DNA from: Natronomonas marina
GTDB lineage: Archaea > Halobacteriota > Halobacteria > Halobacteriales > Haloarculaceae
NCBI RefSeq assembly: GCF_024298905.1
Contig: NZ_CP101154.1
Location: forward strand, 496,001-560,000
Length of the DNA stretch: 64,000 nucleotides
Direction: 5' to 3'
Below, piece after piece: positions 45,477 through 54,768 of this stretch (the first letter of the stretch is position 1; each line of letters starts with the position of its first letter). Made by a program: the position numbers and the translations under genes. The notes under the pieces are model-generated. The model had not been told where the DNA came from and did not search any database. It was given only the letters and a program-made list of their open reading frames with translations.

Positions 45477-46376
45477 CTACGTCTCGCGCTCGTCGAGGTA
45501 CCGGAGGACGCCGCGGACGTTCATCGCCACCTCGCCGTCGGCCTTCTCCTCGCCCCACACCTCGTCGATGTCCGCCGTCTCGACGAAGTGCTCGACGACG
45601 GCCTCGTCGTCTAGCTCCTCGCGCTTCTCGGCGACCGCCTCGACCCAGCGGGTGACGACGTCGACGTACTCGGCGAGGCGGTCGTCGGCCGGAACGTCCC
45701 CGAAGTGGGCGTAACAGAGTGTTTCCGGCGCCATGCGAGCTATCGAGCGGGCGTCGGCGACGACCTGTTCGAGGTCGAACCCCGGCGGCGGCGACGTCTC
45801 CCGGACCGCGTCGCGTTCGGGGACGTAGATGCCGGCCGCGTCGGCGGTGAAGACGGCGTCGGCGGCCCGCTCGTGGAAGACGACCTGATGGAAGGCGTGG
45901 CCGGGCGCGTGGTGGACGTCGAGGTCGAGGCCGCCGAGGTCGACGGTCGCACCGTCGTGGATCGGTTCGACGGCGTCGACGGGGACCGGCTTCGGCTCCG
46001 TGTAGTACCGTATCTGGTCGCCGACGGCGGCCTTGGTGCCCTCCCAGATGCGCCCGGGGTCGGTGAGGAACTTCGCACCGCTCTCGTGGACGTAGACGTC
46101 GGCGCCGGTCTCGGCGTGGATGAACCCCGCGCCGCCGGCGTGATCGAGGTGGACGTGCGTCAGCGCGATGACTTCGAGATCCTCGGGCGCGATGCCGACC
46201 GTCTCCAGACTCGCCAGCACGCGCTCGTAGTTCGTGCCGATACCCGAGTCGACGATCGCCGGTCGCTCGGTGTCGAGCAGGTAGACCGCTCCGTACTCCG
46301 GGACGTCGTACATCCCGGTATCGACGTAGTAACAATTCGGCACCGCATCGACCTCGTAGACGTCGCCGATGGCCAT
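45477..46376 (-). CDS. Metallo-beta-lactamase-fold hydrolase
   Basis: A 299-residue hydrolase with the zinc motif THVHLDHAG (His74-Asp78-His79) and later ligands in HAPGHAFHQ and DAVFTADAAG. A helical C-terminal extension (about 210-299) is typical of larger MBL-fold proteins of the glyoxalase II/RNase group, but the substrate is unknown. It lies upstream of the antiporter on the same strand with a 69-base gap. Confidence 0.85.
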   Translation of the reverse strand: MAIGDVYEVDAVPNCYYVDTGMYDVPEYGAVYLLDTERPAIVDSGIGTNYERVLASLETVGIAPEDLEVIALTHVHLDHAGGAGFIHAETGADVYVHESGAKFLTDPGRIWEGTKAAVGDQIRYYTEPKPVPVDAVEPIHDGATVDLGGLDLDVHHAPGHAFHQVVFHERAADAVFTADAAGIYVPERDAVRETSPPPGFDLEQVVADARSIARMAPETLCYAHFGDVPADDRLAEYVDVVTRWVEAVAEKREELDDEAVVEHFVETADIDEVWGEEKADGEVAMNVRGVLRYLDERET

Positions 46377-46406
46377 GGCGGGGGCTACCGCCCCGGACGG
46401 TAAAAC

Positions 46407-47267
46407 CTAGAGGGTACTCCGCAGGATGCTCCAGAGGTCCTGCTGTCGCTTCTGCAGCACCGCGACGGGCGAGGCGACGCTGTACTCGCCGTCGCCGTTC
46501 CGCTCGGCGATGCCCTCGCTCTCGAAGTCCTCGAGCGTCGACCGGACGGTGCTCTCCGGCAGGACCGTCCGGCCCGCGATCCGTTCGGGCGTCCCCGAAC
46601 CGAGCGTCTGGACGGTCAGGTACACCGAGACCCGCTGTGGCGACTCCAGCACCTCCACGAGCAGGTCGTTGACGAGGTTGCTGCCGGTGTCCTTGGTCGT
46701 CGGCTCCGAGCGGACCATCTCCTCTTCGGTCAGCGGTTCGGCGGCCTCGAGGCGCTCCTCGATGGTCTCGACGGCGGTCGTCCGGTCCTTGCCCTCGCGC
46801 TCGCGGTCGAGCAGCCGCTTCAGGGACTCGGGTTCGGTCACGTCGGCGACGAGTTCGCGGAGCTCGGCGACGGTGTAGTCGGCGGGGTCGACGTCGACCA
46901 GGTCCTCCGTCCGTATCTCGTCGTCGGTGGTGAAACTGACGTCGCCGTACCCCTCGACGCGGAGGCCCAGTTCGAGTTCGTGGACGCCCGCGCGGAGCCG
47001 CTCGCGGTCGAGGACGACCCGGACCGTCTCCGCGAGGTCCAGTTCCAGGGGGTGTTCCGGCGTTATCTCCTCGGCGGTGTAGCGCTCGTCCTCCGAGAGT
47101 TCGAGCGTGATGTCCTCGGCGTCGACGGCCTCCCCGTCTATCTTCGCCATCGTGACCCCCTCGAACTCGGCCTCGATGAGCCGGTTCTTCAGCTCGAACT
47201 CGACGCCGCGCTCGGTGTTCTCAAGGCTCTCCCAGGTGAAGAGTCGCTCGAGGTACTGCTCTATCAT
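46407..47267 (-). CDS. HTH-domain protein, unknown
   Basis: A 286-residue acidic protein starting at the ATG at 47267. The N-terminal half is beta-rich (EFELKNRLIEAEFEGVTMAKIDGEAVD, then LDLAETVRVVLDRERLRAGVHELELGLRVEG). A Lys/Glu helix region follows, and the C-terminal 80 residues form a winged helix (VYLTVQTLGSGTPERIAGRTVLPESTVRSTLEDFESEGIA). A regulator role is likely from the HTH; the N-terminal domain is unfamiliar to me. Confidence 0.7.
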   Translation of the reverse strand: MIEQYLERLFTWESLENTERGVEFELKNRLIEAEFEGVTMAKIDGEAVDAEDITLELSEDERYTAEEITPEHPLELDLAETVRVVLDRERLRAGVHELELGLRVEGYGDVSFTTDDEIRTEDLVDVDPADYTVAELRELVADVTEPESLKRLLDREREGKDRTTAVETIEERLEAAEPLTEEEMVRSEPTTKDTGSNLVNDLLVEVLESPQRVSVYLTVQTLGSGTPERIAGRTVLPESTVRSTLEDFESEGIAERNGDGEYSVASPVAVLQKRQQDLWSILRSTL

Positions 47268-47469
47268 GGGCGGGGCAACGCCGGCCCCACACTTTGGTCT
47301 GTCGTCAACGCGACAGGCCACGTTAGGCGTTTACTGCGCCCTCGCGGGGGTCTCGGGAAGGCGGCTCCGATACGAAGCCGACGGACGACCTCGCCCGCCG
47401 AGCGACCGCGAGCGATTCGTTCCCACGGTACCGACACGACTTTGCCCGGGCCAGTCGAACCGCCGGCAA

Positions 47470-48843
47470 ATGCTATCGAGGCAGTTCGTCAGGGAGAACC
47501 CCGACGAGGTACGGCGCGCCCTCGACACGAAGGGCGTCGATGTCGACCTCGATCGGATTCTCGAGATCGACGCGGAGTGGCGTGAACTGAAAGCCGAGGG
47601 GGACGATCTCCGCCACCGGCGCAACGAGGTCTCCAGCGAGATCGGCGAACTCAAGCGCGAGGGCAAAGAGGAGGCGGCCGAGGCAGCCATCGAGCGTTCC
47701 CAGGAGCTGAAGGAGGACCTCGAGGCCGTCGAGGAACGGGCCGACGAACTCGAGGCGGAACTGGAGCGGGCGCTGCTGGAGTTGCCGAACGTGCCCCACC
47801 CCGAGGCACCGGTCGGCGACGACGAGTCCGACAACGTCGAGGCCGAGCGGTGGGGCTTCGAGGACCGTCGGGCGTTGCCCGACGACGTCGTCCCCCACTA
47901 CGACCTCGGCGAGGAACTGGACGTACTGGACTTCGAGCGCGGCGCGAAGGTCTCCGGCGGCGGCTTCTACTTTGCGAAGGGCGAGGGCGCCCGCCTCGAG
48001 CACGCGCTGGTGCAGTTCATGCTGGAGTTGCACCGCACCGAACACGACTACACCGACGTCTTCCCGCCCATCCCGGTCAACTCGGCGTCGATGCGGGGCA
48101 CCGGCCAGTTCCCGAAGTTCGTCGAGGACGCCTACCGCCTCGGCGGCGACAACGACGACCCCTACGACGACGACGACCTCTGGCTGCTGCCGACGGCGGA
48201 GGTGCCGGTCACGAACATGTACCGCGACGAGATCCTGCTCGACGACGACCTGCCCATCAAGCACCAGGCCTACACCCCGAACTTCCGGCGGGAGGCCGGC
48301 GAGCACGGCACCGAGACCCGCGGCATCGTCCGGGTCCACCAGTTCAACAAGGTCGAGTTGGTCAACTTCGTCCGTCCCGAGGACAGCTACGACCGCCTCG
48401 AGGAACTCCTCGACGAGGCGACGGCGGTGCTGGAACGGCTCGGACTCCCGTATCGCGTGCTGGAGATGTGCACGGGCGACATGGGATTCACCCAGGCGAA
48501 GAAGTACGACGTCGAGGTGTGGGCGCCGGCCGACGACATGGATGACGGTCCCGAGGCCGGCGGCCGGTGGCTCGAGGTTTCGTCGGTGTCGAACTTCGAG
48601 GAGTTCCAGGCACGGCGTGCGGGCATCCAGTACCGGCCGGAACAGCACGAGTCCGCGGAGTACCTCCACACCCTGAACGGGTCGGGCGTGGCGGTTCCCC
48701 GCGTCGTCGTCGCCATCATGGAGTACTACCAGAACGACGACGGCACGGTCGAGGTGCCGGAACCGCTGCGCCCCTACATGGGCGGGACGGAACGAATCGA
48801 GGGCCAGGACGCGGTCGGCGAGTCCGCCGTCGGCGACGAGTGA
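47470..48843 (+). CDS. serS: Seryl-tRNA synthetase
   Basis: Class II synthetase charging tRNA-Ser and tRNA-Sec types, 457 residues. It has the N-terminal tRNA-binding coiled coil (about 30-105, Glu/Arg-rich), motif 2 in FRREAGEHGTETRGIVRVHQF near 275 and motif 3 near the end (GSGVAVPRVVVAIMEYYQN). The start is the ATG at 47470, with a weak TATA-like element in the GC-rich upstream DNA. This is the common bacterial-type form rather than the rare methanogen type. Confidence 0.96.
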   Translation: MLSRQFVRENPDEVRRALDTKGVDVDLDRILEIDAEWRELKAEGDDLRHRRNEVSSEIGELKREGKEEAAEAAIERSQELKEDLEAVEERADELEAELERALLELPNVPHPEAPVGDDESDNVEAERWGFEDRRALPDDVVPHYDLGEELDVLDFERGAKVSGGGFYFAKGEGARLEHALVQFMLELHRTEHDYTDVFPPIPVNSASMRGTGQFPKFVEDAYRLGGDNDDPYDDDDLWLLPTAEVPVTNMYRDEILLDDDLPIKHQAYTPNFRREAGEHGTETRGIVRVHQFNKVELVNFVRPEDSYDRLEELLDEATAVLERLGLPYRVLEMCTGDMGFTQAKKYDVEVWAPADDMDDGPEAGGRWLEVSSVSNFEEFQARRAGIQYRPEQHESAEYLHTLNGSGVAVPRVVVAIMEYYQNDDGTVEVPEPLRPYMGGTERIEGQDAVGESAVGDE

Positions 48844-48852
48844 TACCCGCGC

Positions 48853-49191
48853 TCACCCGTTGTGGACGTCCGTGTAGGTCCGAATCCTGCGGATGCCGCG
48901 GTCGCCGACCGCGAAGGTGTCCACGAAGCCGAACCACTCGGTGCCGTCGGCCCGGACGAGCCGACCCTCGACGGCGGCGCCGTCCCCGTTCTCGTAGACG
49001 GTCTCGACGACGTGTTCGGTGTCGGTCTCCGGGCGACCCGACCGCATGAACGCGACGAACTCCTCGCGCCCCTCGATGGTCCTGTCGGGACGCTCGTGGA
49101 CGAACCCGCCGGCGAGGACGTCCGACAGCGCCGCGTAATCCCCGTCGTCTATCGCGCGGTAGTACTCCCGGGCTGCCTCGACGCCGTCCAT
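48853..49191 (-). CDS. SnoaL/NTF2-like protein
   Basis: A 112-residue protein of the nuclear-transport-factor-2 superfamily: helices in [23 protein letters not shown], then the curved sheet [26 protein letters not shown] and [23 protein letters not shown]. Such proteins act as small isomerases, hydrolases or ligand binders; the actual role is not visible. It is convergent with serS. Confidence 0.75.
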   Translation of the reverse strand: MDGVEAAREYYRAIDDGDYAALSDVLAGGFVHERPDRTIEGREEFVAFMRSGRPETDTEHVVETVYENGDGAAVEGRLVRADGTEWFGFVDTFAVGDRGIRRIRTYTDVHNG

Positions 49192-49273
49192 ACCGGACCG
49201 AGGACCCCCGTCCCGAAATAGCCGGCGGCGGAGACGGCGAGTGACTTTTGCCCGCCGTCGCCCAAGGACGGGC

Positions 49274-49771
49274 GTGGAACTGCACGTCCGCTACGAGGGG
49301 GACGACGACCCCGAGAAGTGTTCGGCGCGGAAACTCGCCCGGTTCGACCTGGCGGAACTGCACCGCTCGGTCCGGGCGACGCCGCCGGGACTCGTCCTGG
49401 ACCCCCACGCCGACGTGGCGCTGTCGCCGGCAGACGAGCCCCCGGACGACCGGCTGGTGGCGCTGGACTGCTCGTGGGAGACCGCCGACGCCGAGGCGTT
49501 CCGGCTCGACGGCCCGCACCGCGCGCTGCCCTTCCTCGTGGCCGCCAACCCGGTCAGCTACGGGACGCCGTTCCGACTCAACACCGTCGAGGCTTTCGCC
49601 GGCGCGCTGTGTATCCTCGGCCACCGCGAGCACGCCGAGGAGATACTCGGCAAGTTCAGGTGGGGCCACACGTTCCTCGAGTTGAACGAGGAGCCCCTCC
49701 GTCGGTACGCCGACTGTGCCGACTCCGGGGCGGTCGTCGCGGTGCAGTCGGAGTACCTCGACGCCGACTGA
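49274..49771 (+). CDS. 16S rRNA aminocarboxypropyltransferase Tsr3
   Basis: SPOUT-like enzyme (DUF367) that adds the aminocarboxypropyl group to a pseudouridine of small-subunit rRNA, working with SAM. The 165 residues begin at GTG 49274 with [22 protein letters not shown], and keep [20 protein letters not shown] and the [17 protein letters not shown] block of the family. The upstream open frame is not protein-like. Confidence 0.9.
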   Translation: MELHVRYEGDDDPEKCSARKLARFDLAELHRSVRATPPGLVLDPHADVALSPADEPPDDRLVALDCSWETADAEAFRLDGPHRALPFLVAANPVSYGTPFRLNTVEAFAGALCILGHREHAEEILGKFRWGHTFLELNEEPLRRYADCADSGAVVAVQSEYLDAD

Positions 49772-49838
49772 GGTCGCCGATCTCGACGACCGCCGTTCCG
49801 CTGTGGTCGACGACAACGGTCGTCGCGGGATGTTGTGC

Positions 49839-50879
49839 CTACGACCAACGGTAGCCGACGGGGTCTGCGGGCGGCCGGAGCGGGCTGGTCGGAAGGTCGC
49901 CCTCCAGCGTCGCCGCGTTGTAGGCGCCCGGGGCGACGTCGTTGGGTGCGTCGGGGTAGAACAGCGACGCCAGGGCCTGTATCTGCCCGCGCCCGACGCC
50001 GAGTTCGAACTGGCCGCCGCCGTACATCCGGACGTCGTTTTCCTCGCAGTACTCGACGGTCTCCAGCAGCGACCGGACCGTCCCGAACCGGGAGGGTTTG
50101 ATGTTGAGCCAGTCGGGTTCGAACGGCAGCGCCTCGACGCTGTCGAGTCCCGTTATGGGGGCGTCCCAGGCGACCCGGTCGCGGACCGACTCGACGACCG
50201 GCCGGGTCCCGTCGGTCAGTGCCGGGTCCTCGACGATCGCGTCGGGGAACGCCTCGACGAGCCGGCGGTACAGCGCGGGGTCGGTCGGGCCGTCGACGTC
50301 GGTCCCCTCGTAGTGGCCCTTCATGTCGAGCACGCGGACGCCGCCGCGGTCGGCGACCGCCTCGACGAAGGCCTCGTCCCACGCCTCGGTCGGGTCGAGT
50401 TTGAACTCCGCGTCGGGGTGGACGGCGCGGATCTCGTCGAGTCGGGCCGGCGACTCCAGGCGCGTGCTGACGACGAACCGGACGGGGTCCCACGAGCGCC
50501 CCAGCGCGCTCCCGAGGTCGGTGTCGGCCTGCCGGAGCGCGAGGTCCAGCGCGGCGCTCTCGAGGGCCCACCGCCGGTAGTGGCGGTCGCTCTCGTTGGT
50601 CGCGGGCGCCGGGAAGAGTTCGACGCCGTCGAGGTACTCGGAGAAGGACGCGAGCGTGTACTCGCCCGCGAGGTCTAGGCCACCGTCGCCGTAGGCGCGC
50701 TGGAACCGCCGCTGGTCGTCGGCGTCGTACCCCACGTCCTCGCCGCGGCCGACGGCGCCGTCGCCGGACAGCACCACGGTCGTCGAGACCCGCGTGAAGT
50801 CACTCGAGGTCTCCAGCGAGGCCGACTCCAGGGCGTAGTCGTCGACGACGAGCGAGAGATCGGCCAGTCGGTCGTACAT
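49839..50879 (-). CDS. menC: o-Succinylbenzoate synthase-like enolase-family enzyme
   Basis: A 346-residue member of the enolase superfamily (MLE/OSBS subgroup). A capping domain occupies about 1-110; the barrel shows [12 protein letters not shown], then an acidic ligand in VLDMKG, Glu in AIVEDPAL, Asp in ITGLDS and the Lys in NIKPSRFG, in the order expected for metal and base residues. The likely reaction is in menaquinone synthesis, which fits a respiring haloarchaeon, but OSBS versus N-acylamino acid racemase or muconate cyclase cannot be separated by sequence reading. Confidence 0.75.
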   Translation of the reverse strand: MYDRLADLSLVVDDYALESASLETSSDFTRVSTTVVLSGDGAVGRGEDVGYDADDQRRFQRAYGDGGLDLAGEYTLASFSEYLDGVELFPAPATNESDRHYRRWALESAALDLALRQADTDLGSALGRSWDPVRFVVSTRLESPARLDEIRAVHPDAEFKLDPTEAWDEAFVEAVADRGGVRVLDMKGHYEGTDVDGPTDPALYRRLVEAFPDAIVEDPALTDGTRPVVESVRDRVAWDAPITGLDSVEALPFEPDWLNIKPSRFGTVRSLLETVEYCEENDVRMYGGGQFELGVGRGQIQALASLFYPDAPNDVAPGAYNAATLEGDLPTSPLRPPADPVGYRWS

Positions 50880-51003
50880 ACGGGGACGTGGCGCCCCCGA
50901 TCAATAAGACGGACGGTCGGGTCTCGGCCGACGGGGACGGATCTCGGGCCGAGCCACGTCGTCGGGCAGACCTCGGGCCGAGCGCCGTCGGAGCGAACGG
51001 TTA

Positions 51004-51010
51004 GGTTTAT
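51004..51010 (+). promoter_or_regulatory. TATA-like element of rpl40e
   Basis: GGTTTAT lies about 26-32 bases before the L40e ATG at 51036, between two GC-rich flanks. Confidence 0.45.
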
Positions 51011-51035
51011 CCGACGGCATCGCCTCCCGTCGCGT

Positions 51036-51185
51036 ATGGCTAGCTTCGACGAGGCCGAAAAGCGGACCCTCGAGAAGATGATCTGCATGCGCTGTAACGC
51101 CCGGAACCCCAAGCGAGCCGACAGCTGTCGGAAGTGCGGCTACAAGAACCTCCGGCCGAAGGCCAAAGAGCGCCGCGCGGCCTGA
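51036..51185 (+). CDS. rpl40e: 50S ribosomal protein L40e
   Basis: A 49-residue zinc-ribbon ribosomal protein. It has a CMRC and a CRKC pair (residues 17-20 and 31-34) and ends with a basic tail ([13 protein letters not shown]), with an overall basic charge that stands out from the acidic proteome. Length and motif spacing match archaeal L40e. Confidence 0.93.
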   Translation: MASFDEAEKRTLEKMICMRCNARNPKRADSCRKCGYKNLRPKAKERRAA

Positions 51186-51230
51186 CCCGACTCGTTTCTC
51201 GCCGACGCCGCCCGCGAGCGGCCGCGCCGC

Positions 51231-51842
51231 CTACTCGTCGGGGTACTTCGGTTCCCGCTTTTCGGCCCGTCCGAGCGCCGTCTCGACGACGTCGCGGACG
51301 TCGCCGTGGAACTCGTCACCGTGACCGGCGTACATGTGCTCGACGCCGTCGGGCATCCGTTCCAGCAGCGTCTCGATGCTCTCGATGAGCGTCTCGCGGG
51401 ACTGTCCGGCCATGTCGGTCCGGCCGAAACTCCCGTAGTCGAAGGCGCCGTCGTCGTGGACGACCACGTCGCCGCTGAACAGCGTCGTGGCGGAGACGAA
51501 CGAGACGTGGTCGTCGGCGTGGCCCGGCGTGTGGACGACGTCGAAGGCCTCGTCGCCGGCGAACACCTGGTCGCCGTCCACCAGTTCGTGCGTCCGTCGG
51601 GGATGGTCGCCGTAGGCGTACAGCGGCGCGTCGAAGGCGTCCAGCACCGCGTCGAGTCGGGCGACGTGGTCGCCGTGCTGGTGGGTCAACAGCACGGCGT
51701 CGAGACCGGCGGTGTGGTTCCGGACGACGTCGACCACCCCCTCCATCGCGCCCGCGTCGATCAGCACTGTGCGGTCGCCCTCCACGAGGTAGGCGTTGCA
51801 GGTGAACGACTCCGCACCGCTGGTCACGTTCGTGACGTGCAT
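51231..51842 (-). CDS. Metallo-beta-lactamase-fold hydrolase
   Basis: A 203-residue short MBL-fold hydrolase starting at the ATG at 51842; the 27 residues of open frame upstream are Gly/Arg/Pro-rich and unlikely. The zinc motif is THQHGDH (54-60), with later ligands in TPGHADDHVSF and SGDVV, resembling glyoxalase II-like enzymes. It follows the histidine kinase gene after 25 bases on the same strand. Confidence 0.85.
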   Translation of the reverse strand: MHVTNVTSGAESFTCNAYLVEGDRTVLIDAGAMEGVVDVVRNHTAGLDAVLLTHQHGDHVARLDAVLDAFDAPLYAYGDHPRRTHELVDGDQVFAGDEAFDVVHTPGHADDHVSFVSATTLFSGDVVVHDDGAFDYGSFGRTDMAGQSRETLIESIETLLERMPDGVEHMYAGHGDEFHGDVRDVVETALGRAEKREPKYPDE

Positions 51843-51867
51843 GCCTGCTCGTTGGCGGCCACCGCCT

Positions 51868-53328
51868 TCACCCTGACGCCCGGGGGCGCTGGAGGCGGAG
51901 CCTGACGGTTGTTCCATCCTCACGATCGTCGAACCGGAGGCGCCCGCCCACCCCCTCGACGACCCAGCGGGCGACCCACAGCCCCAGGCCCATGCTGTGG
52001 TCCAACTGGGTTATCTCCCGCTCGCCGCTCAGAATCCGTCGTTCGCGCTCCGGGATGCCCGGGCCGTCGTCGCTCACGACGACGTCGACCCACCGGTCGC
52101 CGTGCGGTTCGACCGTCGCCTCCACCGCCGGTGTCCCGTCGTGGTGTTCGAAGGCGTTCTCGACGACGGCGTCGACGGCCCGTTCGAGCAACCGGTCGGC
52201 CAGCGCCATCGGGGCGTCGTCGGGCGCCGAGAACTCGACCGTCGCCGCCGGGTGTTCCTCGCGGTACCGGGCGAGTACGGTCCCCGCGACGGCGGCCGGG
52301 TCGACGGCGGACTTCACGCGGTGCTCCTCGTCGAAGGCCTCCTCGATGTGCTGTGCCTGCTCGCCCAGCGCCGCGATACTCTCGGCGCGGCCGCGGAGTC
52401 CCTCGACGTAGCGTTCCGTCTCGGGCGCCTCGGCCACCTCCTCGAGCAGGTCGATGTACCCCGTCATCGCGGTTATTTCGTTGCGGAGGTTGTGACGGAG
52501 GACCCGATGGAGGACTCGGAGGCGGCGTTGCTGGCGCTTGCGGCGGGTAACGTCGGTGTAGATGCCGAACCCTCGCCTCGCGTCGCCGGCCGTCGGATAG
52601 CGGAGCCACCTGAACAGGAACGTCCGGCGCCCCCGGTCGGTCAGCCGTTCGACCTCGTTGATGCTGTGGCCGGCGGTCGCCGCCCGCCTGTCGATGCGGC
52701 TGGCCTCCTCGGCGTACTCCTCGGGGACGAGGAGGGCGTTGACCGATTCGCCGCGAACGTCGGCGGCGTCGTATCCGAATATCTCCTCGAAGGCGTCGTT
52801 CACCGACCGAACGACCGGCTGGCCGTCGACGAACTCGGCGTCGACGACCGCGTCCGGGAGCCCGTCGAACAGCCGAGCGAACTGCCGGTGGTCGCCACTA
52901 CCACCCGCGTCCGGCGGTCCACCGGGGTCGGTCGTCGCCGCACATCGGCCGCCCTCGACCCCACTGCCGGAAGCGACCGCGGCCTCGACGACCCGGTCGG
53001 CGACCGTCTCGCCGTCCAGCGCCGCGGGCGTGACGTACTCGGCCGCGCCGGCCCGGGTCGCCTCGGCGGCCCGACTCGCCACCCCTTCCGGGTCGAGGAC
53101 GACCACGGGGACCCCCGACTGGACGCCCGAGGCGACGGCCTCCAGGGGCGCGTCGTGGACATCCCACTCGACGAGAAGGCACTCGAGGTCGGCGTCGGCG
53201 ACCCGACGGTCGACCGCCCGCGGGACGCAACGCTCGTCGGCCGCGAGGCCGTCGACCGCACCCCCGCCGTAGTGGCCGACACGAAGCCGCCGCTGGAGCG
53301 TGGAACGGGTGGCACGTTCCGGTGCCAT
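51868..53328 (-). CDS. PAS-domain histidine kinase
   Basis: A 486-residue sensor kinase: a receiver-like domain without a clear phospho-Asp site (about 15-125), a PAS domain (about 148-262, with NDAFEEIFGYDAADVRGES), a dimerisation region with His279 in LRHNLRNEI, and an HATPase domain with VENAFEHHDG and DDGPGIPERE. There is no membrane segment, so it senses something inside the cell. It likely shares a transcript with the MBL hydrolase. No partner response regulator lies nearby, as is usual in haloarchaea. Confidence 0.88.
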   Translation of the reverse strand: MAPERATRSTLQRRLRVGHYGGGAVDGLAADERCVPRAVDRRVADADLECLLVEWDVHDAPLEAVASGVQSGVPVVVLDPEGVASRAAEATRAGAAEYVTPAALDGETVADRVVEAAVASGSGVEGGRCAATTDPGGPPDAGGSGDHRQFARLFDGLPDAVVDAEFVDGQPVVRSVNDAFEEIFGYDAADVRGESVNALLVPEEYAEEASRIDRRAATAGHSINEVERLTDRGRRTFLFRWLRYPTAGDARRGFGIYTDVTRRKRQQRRLRVLHRVLRHNLRNEITAMTGYIDLLEEVAEAPETERYVEGLRGRAESIAALGEQAQHIEEAFDEEHRVKSAVDPAAVAGTVLARYREEHPAATVEFSAPDDAPMALADRLLERAVDAVVENAFEHHDGTPAVEATVEPHGDRWVDVVVSDDGPGIPERERRILSGEREITQLDHSMGLGLWVARWVVEGVGGRLRFDDREDGTTVRLRLQRPRASG

Positions 53329-53424
53329 CTACCGACATGTCGGACGAGTTAATGTAAATGTCTGGTGGCCGCAGGTGGGCCGGCGTGGCGTTTAACTCGG
53401 AGCAGTCGTTACGAACAGACGAGT

Positions 53425-53598
53425 ATGGGATTCGGGAGCTACGACGAATCCGAACAGGACAACCAGGAGCTCGACACCGACCTCGAAGAGGGCGACGGTT
53501 CGACGCTCGCGGCCCACGACGGCGACGTCGAGTTCGAGTACGACGACGCTTCCAGCGAGGACCTGCTCGAGACGTTCGAGGAAATCCAGGAGCAGTGA
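53425..53598 (+). CDS. Small acidic protein (DUF5786-like)
   Basis: A 57-residue, very acidic protein (MGFGSYDESEQDNQ-), starting at the ATG at 53425 after a TATA-like GTTTAAC (53390-53396). The sequence matches the haloarchaeal DUF5786 family as I recall it. Its stop TGA overlaps the GTG start of the DUF99 gene, so the two are coupled. Function unknown. Confidence 0.75.
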   Translation: MGFGSYDESEQDNQELDTDLEEGDGSTLAAHDGDVEFEYDDASSEDLLETFEEIQEQ

Positions 53599-54155
53599 AG
53601 CCCGGCCGCCGCGCCCTCGGGGTGGCGGAATCGTATCGCGGGACCGACGACGGGACGACGACGAGCACGCTCGCGGGCGCGGTCGTCCGCGTCGACCGGA
53701 CGGTCGACGACTTCGTCTTCGGGGAGTGTACGGTCGGCGGTACCGACGCGACCGACGCCGTCGTCGATTGCTGGCGGCGCCTCGACCGCGAGGACGTCGC
53801 CTACCTGTTTCTGTCCGGCGTCGCCCCCGCCTGGTACAACGTCGTCGACGTCGAACGACTCGCGGAGGCGGTCGAGCGGCCGGTCGTCGCCGTCTCCGAC
53901 GGGGAGAGCGAGGGGCTGTCCGAGGCGATTCGTGCGGCCTTCGACTCGCCGGAACGGGAGGCCAGACTCGAAACCTACGAGCGGTTGCCCGACCGCCGTC
54001 GCCTCCCCGGGACGGACCGCTTCGTCCGGAGCGTCGGCGTCGACGACGACGAGGCCGACCGCGCCGTCGCCGCCTTCACCCACGAGCACCGCCCCGAACC
54101 GCTCCGGGTGGCGAAACTGGCCGCCCGACGGGTCGACGCCTTCCGGCGGGGTTAA
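53595..54155 (+). CDS. DUF99 (endonuclease V-like) protein
   Basis: A 186-residue COG1628-type protein starting at GTG 53595. Family marks are GVAESYRGT-, AGAVVRVDRTVDDFVFGECTVGGTDATDAVVD and LFLSGVAPAWYNVVD. The fold is related to endonuclease V, but the reaction is not established and key catalytic residues cannot be checked by eye. The gene is translationally joined to the DUF5786 gene through a GTGA overlap. Confidence 0.85.
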   Translation: MKPGRRALGVAESYRGTDDGTTTSTLAGAVVRVDRTVDDFVFGECTVGGTDATDAVVDCWRRLDREDVAYLFLSGVAPAWYNVVDVERLAEAVERPVVAVSDGESEGLSEAIRAAFDSPEREARLETYERLPDRRRLPGTDRFVRSVGVDDDEADRAVAAFTHEHRPEPLRVAKLAARRVDAFRRG

Positions 54156-54179
54156 CTCCCCGCGACCCGACCGACGCCC

Positions 54180-54764
54180 ATGAGCGACGACATCGACGTC
54201 CGGGCGTGTACGCGGTGTCCGGCGCTGTGTGACTCCCGGAGCCGCATCGTCAACGGCGTCGGCCCGACCGACGCCGACCTCTGTTTCGTCGGCGAGGCCC
54301 CCGGCGAGAACGAGGACAGCGAGGGCGAACCGTTCGTCGGCCGCTCCGGTGACGTCCTCGACGACGCGCTCCGGGACCGGGGGCTCTCGCGGCGCGACGT
54401 CCGCATCACGAACTGCGTGCGCTGCCGGCCGCCCGACAACCGCGACCCCACGACCGAGGAACTCGACAACTGCCGGGCGTACCTCGAGGCCGAACTCGAC
54501 GGCGTCGACCCCGAGGTGGTCGTCGCACTGGGGAAGGTCCCCGCCGAGCACCTCCTGGGACGGTCCGTGGCGGTGACCGAGGAGGCCGGGACGCTCCACG
54601 ACGCCAGAATCGCCGGACAGTCGCGGCGCGTGCTGGTCTGTGTCCACCCGGCGGCGACGCTGTACGACCCGGGACAGCGGGAGACGTTCGCGGCGGCGCT
54701 GGACGAGGCCGTCGCGTTTGTCGACGAGGAAGGCGGTGGGCAGTCGCGACTCGGGGAGTTCTGA
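54180..54764 (+). CDS. Uracil-DNA glycosylase, family 4/5 [4Fe-4S]
   Basis: Removes uracil from DNA in base excision repair. The 194 residues include the cluster cysteines CTRCPALC (10-17) and NCVRC (about 79-83), the active-site GEAPGENED near 39, and the HPAAT motif near 157. The gene lies directly after the DUF99 gene on the same strand. Confidence 0.92.
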   Translation: MSDDIDVRACTRCPALCDSRSRIVNGVGPTDADLCFVGEAPGENEDSEGEPFVGRSGDVLDDALRDRGLSRRDVRITNCVRCRPPDNRDPTTEELDNCRAYLEAELDGVDPEVVVALGKVPAEHLLGRSVAVTEEAGTLHDARIAGQSRRVLVCVHPAATLYDPGQRETFAAALDEAVAFVDEEGGGQSRLGEF

Positions 54765-54768
54765 GGAG

